Shown piece after piece: positions 53,285 through 61,676 of a DNA stretch of 64,000 nucleotides. This stretch comes from Pelomonas cellulosilytica (GTDB lineage: Bacteria > Pseudomonadota > Gammaproteobacteria > Burkholderiales > Burkholderiaceae_C), in the NCBI RefSeq assembly GCF_021353265.1, contig NZ_JAJTWU010000009.1, positions 124,001-188,000 on the forward strand. The letters run 5' to 3'. The notes beneath the pieces were generated by a model. It was not told where the DNA came from. It saw nothing but the letters and a program-made list of their open reading frames with translations, and searched no databases. Numbering within the stretch: the stretch's first letter is position 1; every line of letters starts with the position of its first letter. A program made the translations under genes and the position numbers.

Positions 53285-53739
53285 GCCCAGCCCTGCTCGG
53301 CCTTGATGGCCAGCAGTTCGGCCAGCAGCCAGCGGCGGCGCACCGAGTACACCGCCAATGCGATCGCCGCAGCGGCCAGCGCCAGCACGACGCCTGAGAA
53401 CGCCGAGCTGAACACGGCCAGCGCCTGCTGGCCCTGGCCGGCCGCCACGCTCTGCAGGGCGGGGCCCAGCGGCACCATCGTTGCGATCAGGCCCAGCAGC
53501 GGGGCGATTCGGCCCAGCAGCCGCGCGGGCTCGAGCCGGCGCACGATCTGCAGCTCCAGGCCTTCGACGCTGCTGCCTTCTGTCACGCGCAGCACTCGGT
53601 AGTCGGGCGAGCGGCGCTGCACTGCCTCCATCAGCGTCGCACCGGCTGCCCACAGCGCGTAGACGAAGCCCGCCGCGACGAGCAGCAGCACCGGCCACAG
53701 TAAGGCCTGGGCGACATGGGCGAAGGTGGTCTCAAGCAT
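53281..53739 (-). CDS. MotA/TolQ/ExbB-family proton channel protein
   Basis: 152 residues with three membrane segments: ALLWPVLLLVAAGFVYALWA, PLLGLIATMVPLGPALQ and FSGVVLALAAAAIALAVYSV. The second and third carry the family pattern (GLIATMVPLG, AFSGVVLALAAAAIA). It should form a pentamer around the ExbD-like helix and convert ion flow to motion. Start 53739 is chosen because the helices begin soon after; it overlaps cobB by eight bases. No TonB is encoded here, so the pair probably drives the adjacent CobN rather than outer-membrane receptors (inference). Confidence 0.85.
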   Translation of the reverse strand: MLETTFAHVAQALLWPVLLLVAAGFVYALWAAGATLMEAVQRRSPDYRVLRVTEGSSVEGLELQIVRRLEPARLLGRIAPLLGLIATMVPLGPALQSVAAGQGQQALAVFSSAFSGVVLALAAAAIALAVYSVRRRWLLAELLAIKAEQGWA

Positions 53740-55036
53740 GGCGGGTGGTGCCGAGGAAGAAGTCTGCGACGGCGTCGGGGTTGGACGGGAAGTAGTGGTG
53801 CACATAGCTCGCGCGCAGCGGGCCGTGCTGGTACAGCGCCTCGGCGGTCGTGCCGCCGTTGGGGTTGGTGGCCGTGGCGATGGGCGCCAGCGGCGTATCC
53901 AGCGTCGAGTAGTGGTAGCTGTGGCCGCGCAGCGGACCCTCGGGCCAGTCGAGCGCCTGCAGGCCCAAAGCGGCGAAGCGGTGGTGCACGCGGGCCTGGC
54001 CGGGCAGCAGGCCGGCCATGCGGTGGGGCCGGCCGTTGGCGTCGGTCAGCGTGTCCAGCAGCGCCAGCATGCCGCCGCACTCGGCCAGCAGCGGCTTGGT
54101 GGCGTCCGCATGCGCGCGCAGCGAGGCCCACAGCGTCGGGTGTGCGGCCAGCGTGGCGGCATGCAGCTCGGGGTAGCCGCCGGGTAGCCACAGCGCGTCG
54201 CAGTCGGGCAGCGGCTGGTGCTGCAGCGGCGAGAAGAACTGCAGTTCGGCGCCCAGCGCGCGCAGCAGGTCGACGTTGGCGGGATAGATGAAGCCGAAGG
54301 CGGCGTCGCGTGCGATGGCGATGCGCCGGCCGGCGAGCCGCCGCTGCGGCGCCGGTTCGGGCTGGTGGTCGAAGGCCACCGCTGCGATGCGCAGCCCCGG
54401 CATCAGCGCGGCGTCCCAGGCGTCGGCCCAGCCGTCCAGCAGCTCGTGCAGTCGCGGCAGCTCCTCGGCCTGCACGAGGCCCAGGTGACGCTCGGGCAGG
54501 CTCAGCGCGGCGTTGCGCGACACGGCCGCCACCAGCGGCAGGTCGCCGGGCAGGCCCTCGCCCAGCATGCGGCCGTGCGCGGCGCTGGCCACGCGGTTGG
54601 CGATGACGCCGCAGTGCCGCACCTCGGGCCGGAAGCGCGCCAGGCCCGTCGCCAGCGCGGCGAAAGTCTGTGCCATCGCCGACGCGTCGATGACGCAGGC
54701 CACCGGCAGGCCGAAGGCGGCGGCGAGGTCGGCGCTGCTGGGCGCGCCGTCGAACAGGCCCATGACGCCTTCGACGAGGATGAGGTCGGCCTCGCGCGCC
54801 GCCGCGGCCAGCAGGCCCTGGCAATGCGTGAAGCCGCCCATGAACAAGTCCAGCTGGTAGACCGGATGGCCGCTGGCGCGCTCCAGCAGCATGGGGTCGA
54901 GGAAGTCGGGGCCGGTCTTGAAGACGCGCACGCGCTCGCCGCGGCGCGCATGGCTGCGGGCGATGGCGGCGGTGATGCTGGTCTTGCCGGAGCCGGAGGA
55001 CGGCGCGCTGATGAAGAGGGCTGGGCAGGTGGTCAT
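53732..55036 (-). CDS. cobB: Cobyrinic acid a,c-diamide synthase
   Basis: 434 residues, glutamine- and ATP-dependent (CbiA type). ALFISAPSSGSGKTSITAAI is the P-loop, VFKTGPDFLDPMLLERASGH and LVEGVMGLFDGAPSSADLA are family blocks, and the C-terminal glutaminase part has LLAECGGMLALLD (catalytic Cys) and ASYVHHYFPSNPD. It amidates the a and c side chains before adenosylation. Overlaps btuD (ATGA-type) and the ExbB-like gene. With no ring-building genes nearby it would allow salvage from cobyrinic acid level. Confidence 0.95.
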   Translation of the reverse strand: MTTCPALFISAPSSGSGKTSITAAIARSHARRGERVRVFKTGPDFLDPMLLERASGHPVYQLDLFMGGFTHCQGLLAAAAREADLILVEGVMGLFDGAPSSADLAAAFGLPVACVIDASAMAQTFAALATGLARFRPEVRHCGVIANRVASAAHGRMLGEGLPGDLPLVAAVSRNAALSLPERHLGLVQAEELPRLHELLDGWADAWDAALMPGLRIAAVAFDHQPEPAPQRRLAGRRIAIARDAAFGFIYPANVDLLRALGAELQFFSPLQHQPLPDCDALWLPGGYPELHAATLAAHPTLWASLRAHADATKPLLAECGGMLALLDTLTDANGRPHRMAGLLPGQARVHHRFAALGLQALDWPEGPLRGHSYHYSTLDTPLAPIATATNPNGGTTAEALYQHGPLRASYVHHYFPSNPDAVADFFLGTTRHA

Positions 55037-55791
55037 AGGGGCAGGGCGATCCAGCGCCCGTCGATCTGCGTGATGTGAAGGCGCGGGCCGAAGACACGGC
55101 GCAGCGCGTCGTGCGTGGCCGGGTCGGCCGGCGCGCCGGTGTGCTCGACGCGGCCGGCGGCCATCAGCACGAGGTGGTCGGCCTGCAGCGCCAGGTGCAA
55201 CTCGTGCAGCACGCTGACGACGCTGTGCCCGGCGGTGACGCTCTCGCGCACGAGGGCCATCCAGTCGGCCTGGTGCGGCGGGTCCAGGTGTGCCAGCGGC
55301 TCGTCCATCAGCGTCAGCGGCGCGTCGACGGCCAGCGTGCGCGCCAGCAGCACGCGTTGTCGTTCGCCGCCGGACAGCGAACCCAGCCGGCGCTCGCGCC
55401 AGTCCCAGCTCTGCGTGGCGCGCATGGCCCGTTCGGCGGCGGCGTGGTCGGCGGCCGTCAGCGGTGCGAGCCACGGGCGATGTGGCAGCCGGCCCAGCAG
55501 CACGACGTCCAGCGCGGTCAGGTCGTCGGAGCCGGTTTCCTGCTGGCCCATCCAGGCCAGCTGGCGGGCGCGTTCGCGAGCCGGCCAGTCCTGCAGGCGG
55601 CGCCCGGCCAGCTGCACCTCGCCCTCGCAGGGCTGCAGGCCGGCGATGGCGCGCAGCAGCGTCGACTTGCCGGCGCCGTTGGGTCCGACGATCGCGGTCC
55701 AGCGCTGCAGCGGCAGCGTCAGCTCAATGTCGTGCAGCAGCTCGCAGCCGGCGATCGCCAGGCGGACGATGCGGGCGTGAAGGATGCTCAT
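55033..55791 (-). CDS. btuD: Vitamin B12 ABC importer, ATP-binding protein
   Basis: 252 residues. Walker A VGPNGAGKSTLL, Q-loop WMGQQETGS, signature LSGGERQRVLLA, Walker B LTLMDEPLAHLD and the switch His in SVLHELHLAL. Powers BtuC. GGAGGG nine bases upstream favours ATG 55791 over ATG 55800, which would touch the Shine-Dalgarno. Overlaps cobB by four bases. Confidence 0.94.
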   Translation of the reverse strand: MSILHARIVRLAIAGCELLHDIELTLPLQRWTAIVGPNGAGKSTLLRAIAGLQPCEGEVQLAGRRLQDWPARERARQLAWMGQQETGSDDLTALDVVLLGRLPHRPWLAPLTAADHAAAERAMRATQSWDWRERRLGSLSGGERQRVLLARTLAVDAPLTLMDEPLAHLDPPHQADWMALVRESVTAGHSVVSVLHELHLALQADHLVLMAAGRVEHTGAPADPATHDALRRVFGPRLHITQIDGRWIALPL

Positions 55792-55903
55792 GGCTGCCAT
55801 CCCTCCAAGGGACGGCAGACGGTGGGCCGGGCGCCGGGCCGCTCCCAGGCTGGCCCGCCCGGGCGATGGGCTCGAGGCTCGAGGCGGCGCTGGACGAGGG
55901 GTT

Positions 55904-56875
55904 TCATTGTTTGCGTCGGTGCATCAGCACCAGCAGGTAGAGGCCTCCCAGCAGTGCTGTGACGATGCCTACCGGCAGCTCCTGCGGCCGGATCAGCGCG
56001 CGGGCCAGCACGTCGGCGGCCAGTAGCAGCGCGCCGCCGGTCGCGGCCGACAGCAGGATGAGCCAGCCGTGCAGCAACGGGCACAGCAGTCGCACGAGGT
56101 GGGGCGACACCAGCCCGACGAAGGCGACGATGCCGGTCTGCGCTACGGCGGCACCGGTCGCCAGCGCGAAGGCACCGATCAGCAGCAGCCGCATCAGCGG
56201 CAGCCGGATGCCCAGCGACGAGGCCGTGGCTTCGCCCAGCGTCAGCGCGTCCAGCGCTGGACCTGCCAGCAGGCCCACGACAAGCGCGGCCAGGCCGCAT
56301 CCGGCCATCACCGCGACGCTGCTCCAGCCCAGCAGCCCGGTATTGCCGAGCAGGAATGCCTGCATCGTGCGCAGGATGTCGGGCACCCACAGCGCGGTCA
56401 GCCCGGTGAGCGCGTTCAGCACGACGCCGACGATGACGCCGGCCAGCAGCAGGCGCAGCGTCTGCTCGGCGCCGCGAGCCAGCATCAACGTCAGCCCCAC
56501 GCCCACCATCGTGCCGATGAAGGCCAGGCCCGTGAGCCCGACATGCGCGGCCAGCGAAGAGGCTTGCGGCGACAGGCCGGTGAACGCGAGCGCCAGTGCG
56601 ACGGCCAACTGCGCGCCCGATGCGCTGCCGAGCAGGTAGGGGTCGGCCAGCGGATTGCGGAACAGCCCCTGCGACATCGCGCCGGCCATGCCCAGCAGCG
56701 CCCCGGCGCACCAGGCGCCGAGCGACCGCGGCAGGCGGATCTCCCAGAGGATGACGCTCATGCCGTCGTCGCGCAGGTCCGCCCAGCCGGTGCTGCCGAC
56801 GAGCACGCCAGCGAGCACGCCGACGATGCCCAGGCACAGCAGCGCGACGAGCAGCCAGACGGGACGGAGATTCAT
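55904..56875 (-). CDS. btuC: Vitamin B12 ABC importer, permease
   Basis: 323 residues, FecCD family, about ten membrane helices. ILWEIRLPRSLGAWCAGALL, GLFRNPLADPYLLGSASGAQ and FVGLVSPHLVRLL are typical, the last near the coupling helix region. ATG 56875 is preferred; the longer frame to 57082 reads low-complexity antisense of btuF. A 112-base gap to btuD contains no gene. Confidence 0.94.
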   Translation of the reverse strand: MNLRPVWLLVALLCLGIVGVLAGVLVGSTGWADLRDDGMSVILWEIRLPRSLGAWCAGALLGMAGAMSQGLFRNPLADPYLLGSASGAQLAVALALAFTGLSPQASSLAAHVGLTGLAFIGTMVGVGLTLMLARGAEQTLRLLLAGVIVGVVLNALTGLTALWVPDILRTMQAFLLGNTGLLGWSSVAVMAGCGLAALVVGLLAGPALDALTLGEATASSLGIRLPLMRLLLIGAFALATGAAVAQTGIVAFVGLVSPHLVRLLCPLLHGWLILLSAATGGALLLAADVLARALIRPQELPVGIVTALLGGLYLLVLMHRRKQ

Positions 56876-56900
56876 GCGAGCCCCGGCAGCAGATGGGCCA

Positions 56901-57752
56901 TCACCGCGCCTTCTCGCGCAGGCAGCGCGCCATGATCTGCGCGGCCTCGGCCATGCGCGGGCCGGGGCGGGACAGGACGTCACCCTCGTCGGCGCTGAAG
57001 ACGCAGACGCGGCCGCGGCGGATCGCGTCGATGCGGTCCCATCCCGGGCGCTCGGCCAGGCCTTGCGCGCCACGGGCGCCAATCATGATCAGCGCCGGGT
57101 TGGCCTTGACGACGTATTCGGGGTTGAGCTTGGGGAAGGGCCCCAGCGCCGCGGGGATGATGTTGACGGCGCCCAGCCGCGTGAGCGTCTCGCCCATGAA
57201 GGACGACTCACCGGCGCCCCACAGGCCGCTGGACACCTCGTAGAACACGCGCATGCCGTGCGCAGCCGGTGGCACGCTGCTGGCCGCCGCGGCGACGCCG
57301 GCCTCGATGTGGCGCCAGACGCGCTGCGCGTCGGGCACGTTCAGCACCTGGCCCACGAGGCCCAGCACGCGCTGCACGTCCTTGTAGCTGCGCGGCTCCA
57401 GCGCGACGACCTTGAGCCCCAGCGCACGCAGCCGCTCTGACACGCGCGATGACACCGCCAACAGCACGACGTCGGGCTTCAGCGCAGCGATCAGCTCGAC
57501 GTTGGTGTCGTCCATGCCGCCCAGCTTCGGCAGCGCGTTCACGCTGGCGGGGAAGTTGGAGTAGCGGTCAACGCCGACGAGCCGCGCACAGGCGCCCAGC
57601 TCGCAGACAGTCTCGGTCAGCGACGGCAGCAGACTGACGATGCGCTGCGGCGGAGCCTCCAGCCGCGTGGTGGCGCCGCCGTCGTCCTTGATCTCGACGG
57701 CGGCGGCCGCGGGCAGCGCCACGGCCAGCAGCCACAGCAGGGGTTTAAACAT
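56901..57752 (-). CDS. btuF: Periplasmic cobalamin-binding protein
   Basis: 283 residues. Signal peptide (MFKPLLWLLAVALPAAAA), then the class III binding protein fold: PPQRIVSLLPSLTETVCELG, LVGVDRYSNFP, LPKLGGMDDTNVELIAALKP and PDVVLLAVSSR. Delivers cobalamin or other corrinoids to BtuCD. ATG 57752 lies within the end of cobU (eight-base overlap); seven codons further upstream is a less likely start. Confidence 0.93.
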   Translation of the reverse strand: MFKPLLWLLAVALPAAAAVEIKDDGGATTRLEAPPQRIVSLLPSLTETVCELGACARLVGVDRYSNFPASVNALPKLGGMDDTNVELIAALKPDVVLLAVSSRVSERLRALGLKVVALEPRSYKDVQRVLGLVGQVLNVPDAQRVWRHIEAGVAAAASSVPPAAHGMRVFYEVSSGLWGAGESSFMGETLTRLGAVNIIPAALGPFPKLNPEYVVKANPALIMIGARGAQGLAERPGWDRIDAIRRGRVCVFSADEGDVLSRPGPRMAEAAQIMARCLREKAR

Positions 57753-58296
57753 CGATGTCGTCCTCGATCGCACGGGTCCAGGCCTGGCCGGCCACCATCA
57801 GCGTCAGCCGGGCGCAGCGCCGGGCCACGTCCTGGTTGAGCCGGCCCAGCTCGTCCACGTAATGCCGCACGTCGCGGCCCAGCGGGCTCACGCCCCAGCC
57901 GACCTCGTTGGAGATGAACAGGACCGGCGACGCCAGCCGCGGCAGCAGCGCCAGCAGCGCCTCGCGCTCGGCGTGCCAGCCGTCGGCGTCCGGCGCGCCG
58001 TGAAGCGGCATCAGCCAGTTGCACAGCCACAGCGTCAGGCAGTCCACGACGACCAGCGTACCGTCGCGGTCCACCTGGCGCAGCGCGGCGCCAAGGGCCA
58101 GCGGCGCCTCGACGGTCTCGAAATGCGCCGGCCGCGTGGCCCGGTGGTGGGCGATGCGTGCGCGCATCTCCTCGTCGGCCGCCAGCGCCGTGGCGATGAC
58201 GACGACGCGGCCCGGCCAGCGCAGTGCCAGCCGTTCGGCCCGGCCCGACTTGCCGCTGCGTTGGCCGCCGACGATGAGTTCGTGAGCTTGCGTCAC
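57745..58296 (-). CDS. cobU: Adenosylcobinamide kinase / guanylyltransferase
   Basis: 183 residues, the CobU/CobP bifunctional enzyme. LIVGGQRSGKSGRAERL is the P-loop, VIATALAADEEMRARIAHHR holds the guanylylated-His region, VVDCLTLWLCNWL and SNEVGWGVSP are standard. Salvages cobinamide and activates it with GTP for lower-ligand attachment. GTG start with GGAGG nine bases upstream. Lies 42 bases after btuB. Confidence 0.95.
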   Translation of the reverse strand: MTQAHELIVGGQRSGKSGRAERLALRWPGRVVVIATALAADEEMRARIAHHRATRPAHFETVEAPLALGAALRQVDRDGTLVVVDCLTLWLCNWLMPLHGAPDADGWHAEREALLALLPRLASPVLFISNEVGWGVSPLGRDVRHYVDELGRLNQDVARRCARLTLMVAGQAWTRAIEDDIDV

Positions 58297-58338
58297 TTCA
58301 GGGACCTCCAGTGGGCTGCGACCGGACGGGCCAGGGGC

Positions 58339-60240
58339 TCAGAGCGCCGGGCTCCAGCGCAGGCTCAGCAACGCGGTGCGCGGTGCCGACGCGTAGCTGT
58401 AGGCCGTCGAGGTCTCGCGGTCGAAGGCATTGTCGACATTGAACTGCAGCTTCAGCTCGCGGCTGATGCGGTACTGCAGGCTCAGGTTCATGAGCGCGTA
58501 GCCGCCCATGCGTCGCGCCGGGTCGTTGGCGGCGTTGTCGAAGCGCGGGCCCGACGCCTGCAAGCCGGCGCCCAGTGTCCAGTCGCCCAGCACGGTGTCG
58601 GCGTTGACAGTGCCGAAACGTTTGGCGCGCCGGGCCAGCAGCTTGCCGTAGTTGTCCACGCGGCCGACGATGGCGGGCGTGACATCCTTGGGCGCCTGCA
58701 GGTCCAGCGTGGCCGACAGATGCACCGCGCCTAGCCGCGTGTTGCCTGCAAGGCTCAGGCCTTGCAGCAGGGCGTTGGGCACGTTGGCATAGCAGCCAAA
58801 GCCACTGTTGCAATTTGTGTTGCTGCCCTCGAAGTTGATCAGGTCGGTGATGCGGTTGCGGTAGGCCGTCACGGACAGCTCGGTGTCGCCGCGGCCGTAC
58901 TTCAGGCCCAACTCCAGGTTGTGGCCATGCTCGGCGCGCAGCGGCTGTACGCCGGGCTTACTGAGGTCGGGGCCGTATAGGGACCCTCGCTGGTAGAGCG
59001 TCGGCGCGCGGAAGGCATTGCCGACCGAGCCCACGACGCGCAGGCCGCTGGCCACCTCATAACCGGCCATCAGCGTGCCGGTGTCGACGCCGCCGAACTC
59101 GCTGTCGTCATCATGCCGGGCATGGGCCTGCAGCTGGAAGGCGCCGTCGCTGTGCATGTAGCCCACGCCCACGGCGTTGCGGTGACGCTTGTCGTGGTGG
59201 TCGGCGCTACGCAGGCTGTCGTTCTGCAGCTTGTCCTCGATGCGCTCGCCCTGGAAGCTGATCTGCCGGCCCGCGCCCAGCTGGTAGGAGCCGGTCAGCG
59301 CAAGGTTTCGGACATGGGTGATGGTCAGGTAGGGCGAGGGCCGGGTCTCATAGCGGTCGCGCGACTCGCCGTAGCTCAGCTGCGTCTGCAGCGCCGGGCT
59401 CCACTGCGACGTCCAGGCCAGCCGCGCGGCGTCGGTGTCCTGCAGCGCGTGGTCGTCCGCCAGCGGCTTGGACTTGGAGGCGTCGTACTGGCCGTCGGCA
59501 TGGCTGCGAAGCACAAGCGCCTCGACGCGCTGGCCTGTGGCCACATCAGCGCCCAGCCGCAGCGAGCCCTGGTGCTTGCGCCAGCCGTCGCGGTCGGCGA
59601 TATGGTTGGACGAGAAGGGCAGGGTTGCATCGAAGCCGTCGCTGCGCTCGCCGGCCAGCGATACCGCGTAGTCGACGACGCCCACCCGGCCGAACACGCC
59701 GCCTTCGGCCTTGCGCGTGCCGAGATTACCGGCGCTGACACCGAGGTCCGCGCTGGCCTGCGCGCCGCCCTTGCGGGTAAAAATCTGCACGACGCCGCCG
59801 ACGGCGTCGGAGCCGTAGATCGCGCTGGCCGGGCCCTTGAGCACCTCCACGCGTTCGATCTGCGCCAGCGGGATGGCCTGCCAGCTGGCGCCGCCGGTGG
59901 ACTGCGAGTCCATGCGCACGCCGTCCACCAGCACTAGCGTGTGGCGGGTGTCGGCGCCGCGCAGGTACAGCGAGGTCGTCGATGCCGGGCCGCCGTTGCG
60001 GACCATTTCGGCGCAGCCGTTGTTGCGCAGCAGGTCGGCCACGCTGGCGGCGGCCTGGCGCTCGATGTCGGCGCGGGTGATGACGGTCAGGTCGGCCAAT
60101 ACCTCGGACAGCTTCTGCGGCATGCGCGCAGCGGTGGTGACGACCGTGTCGAGCTTGTTCTGGGCGTGGACGTGCGTGGCCAGCGCCAGCGCGGAAAGGG
60201 CGAGCAGCGGCCGGCGGGCCGCGAGAAAGGCTTGGGACAT
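58339..60240 (-). CDS. btuB: TonB-dependent cobalamin receptor
   Basis: 633 residues. Signal peptide (LLALSALALATHVHAQ), then the plug with VVTTAARMPQKLSEVLADLT, SLYLRGADTRHTLVLVDGVR, IPLAQIERVEVLKGPASAIYG and VVQIFTRKGG, typical of BtuB, and a barrel ending LLSLRWSPAL. Imports cobalamin or other corrinoids using TonB. The frame stays open upstream to 60525, but that part is the riboswitch, so ATG 60240 (with GAGAG upstream) is the start. First gene of the operon. Confidence 0.94.
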   Translation of the reverse strand: MSQAFLAARRPLLALSALALATHVHAQNKLDTVVTTAARMPQKLSEVLADLTVITRADIERQAAASVADLLRNNGCAEMVRNGGPASTTSLYLRGADTRHTLVLVDGVRMDSQSTGGASWQAIPLAQIERVEVLKGPASAIYGSDAVGGVVQIFTRKGGAQASADLGVSAGNLGTRKAEGGVFGRVGVVDYAVSLAGERSDGFDATLPFSSNHIADRDGWRKHQGSLRLGADVATGQRVEALVLRSHADGQYDASKSKPLADDHALQDTDAARLAWTSQWSPALQTQLSYGESRDRYETRPSPYLTITHVRNLALTGSYQLGAGRQISFQGERIEDKLQNDSLRSADHHDKRHRNAVGVGYMHSDGAFQLQAHARHDDDSEFGGVDTGTLMAGYEVASGLRVVGSVGNAFRAPTLYQRGSLYGPDLSKPGVQPLRAEHGHNLELGLKYGRGDTELSVTAYRNRITDLINFEGSNTNCNSGFGCYANVPNALLQGLSLAGNTRLGAVHLSATLDLQAPKDVTPAIVGRVDNYGKLLARRAKRFGTVNADTVLGDWTLGAGLQASGPRFDNAANDPARRMGGYALMNLSLQYRISRELKLQFNVDNAFDRETSTAYSYASAPRTALLSLRWSPAL

Positions 60241-60329
60241 GAAAGAGAGAACACGAGCAATCACCAGCCCTGCTGACCCCCGCAGCGAGGCTGGAAAACG
60301 GCCGCCCTGTGCTTGCGCGTGGCGACCCC

Positions 60330-60530
60330 GTCGTTGGCCGGTATCCGGGCTGATGGACTTTCGCGTGATCCCGACACCTTCCCAGCGCTGACGCGCCAGT
60401 GGCTTGTCGGTCGAGATCAGGAGCCGAGGCTCCGTCCACTTACCGTTGCGGGGACAGCTCAGGTTAGGTTGACCGCGAAGCGGCGCGCCCTCCTGATTCC
60501 CGTTGAACTGCACCCAGCATGACACCGGGC
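60330..60530 (-). promoter_or_regulatory. Cobalamin (AdoCbl) riboswitch upstream of btuB
   Basis: On the minus strand the leader has the conserved core CTGTCCCCGCAACGGT (60442-60457), an upstream GGGAATCAGGA-type element near 60495, and the B12-box-like GCCCGGATACCGGCC (60336-60350), in the usual order. These mark a cobalamin riboswitch that turns the operon down when adenosylcobalamin is plentiful. It lies about 90-290 bases before the btuB ATG. Exact ends are approximate. Confidence 0.9.
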
Positions 60531-60552
60531 GCGAGCACCAACGGTGTGGATT

Positions 60553-60966
60553 CTATCGGTCGCTGTGGCTGGCCGCGGCCGACGGCTTCTTCGGCTTGGC
60601 GACCTTGGGCGGCTTGAGGTAGGTGACCTGCGGGCCGCTCTCCGGCGTGGGCGGCGGCAGCGTCTGAAGGCCCACGTGCTGGCTGCGCTGGTGGCGTGCC
60701 TCGGCGTCGCTGGCGCGGCGCGCTGCGGCGACGGCCGCCGCCTGTTTGGCTTCGGACAGGTGGCGGTCGCGCGCGGCGCGGGTGTCGGCGGCGCCGGGTT
60801 CGTCGACGGCGATGGAGCTGCTGCCGGAGTTGTCGCCCGGGCAGGGCGAGTCGCGCAGGTCGCGGCCCTCGGGGCCGCAGCGGTAGACATGGGCCTGCCG
60901 GACCTGGGTCTGCGCCACGGCGGGTAGGGCGTTGGCGAGAACCAGGACGAGCAGCAGCGGCTTCAT
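60553..60966 (-). CDS. Secreted hypothetical protein
   Basis: 137 residues with a signal peptide ([19 protein letters not shown]). The mature start [19 protein letters not shown] has two Cys and loosely recalls DUF4124-type proteins; the remainder is Ala/Arg/Lys-rich and likely helical, ending in a Pro/Lys tail ([13 protein letters not shown]). ATG 60966 overlaps the pth stop. No function can be assigned. Confidence 0.68.
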   Translation of the reverse strand: MKPLLLVLVLANALPAVAQTQVRQAHVYRCGPEGRDLRDSPCPGDNSGSSSIAVDEPGAADTRAARDRHLSEAKQAAAVAAARRASDAEARHQRSQHVGLQTLPPPTPESGPQVTYLKPPKVAKPKKPSAAASHSDR

Positions 60967-61595
60967 GACGTCGGAGTGTCTACCGGCGGCTGGGGTTTGG
61001 GGGGCTTGGGCCGCGGCGGTTTTGCGTGAATTTTGGCGAGTGCCTTGTCCATTTCGCCGCGCAGCATCAGCTCGACGGCGGCGTAGCTCTTCTCGATGCA
61101 ATCCTCCACTGCCTGGCGCTCGGCCAGAGGCGGCTTGCGCAGCACGTAGCCGGCCACCTCGGCCTTGTGGCCCGGATGGCCGATGCCCAGGCGCAGCCGC
61201 CAGAAGTCGCCGCTGCCGAGCTGGGCGCGCATGTCGCGCAGACCGTTGTGGCCGCCGTCGCCACCGCCCTTCTTGAACTTCATCTCGCCGGGCGGCAGGT
61301 CCAGCTCGTCATGGATGGCCAGGATTTCCTCCGGCGCGATCTTGAAGAAGCGCGCCAGCGCCGCCACCGACTTGCCGGACAGGTTCATGTAGGTCATGGG
61401 CTGCAGCAGCCAGACCGGGCCGCTGGCACCCGGCGCGCCGTTCACCCGGGCCACCAGCCCGTGATAGGCCTTGTCGGGTTGCAGGCTCACCTTCAGGCCG
61501 CGCGCCAGGCCGTCGATCCACCAGAAGCCGGCGTTGTGCCGCGTGTCCTCGTACTCGGCGCCGGGATTTCCCAGGCCCACCATCAGCTTGATCAT
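60963..61595 (-). CDS. pth: Peptidyl-tRNA hydrolase
   Basis: 210 residues. Frees tRNA from stalled peptidyl-tRNA. [20 protein letters not shown] holds the catalytic His, [13 protein letters not shown] the substrate-binding block, and [20 protein letters not shown] and GHNGLRDM are standard. It has a Pro/Lys C-terminal tail ([14 protein letters not shown]) beyond the usual end. ATG 61595 matches the family start. Divergent from the efflux operon, 81 bases apart. Confidence 0.96.
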   Translation of the reverse strand: MIKLMVGLGNPGAEYEDTRHNAGFWWIDGLARGLKVSLQPDKAYHGLVARVNGAPGASGPVWLLQPMTYMNLSGKSVAALARFFKIAPEEILAIHDELDLPPGEMKFKKGGGDGGHNGLRDMRAQLGSGDFWRLRLGIGHPGHKAEVAGYVLRKPPLAERQAVEDCIEKSYAAVELMLRGEMDKALAKIHAKPPRPKPPKPQPPVDTPTS

Positions 61596-61676
61596 GGCGT
61601 GATCGTAGCTTTCGGGTTCAGCAACGCTACAGCTACATTCGGCCGAGACACTCGCCCCCAATCAGGAGTGGACCGA

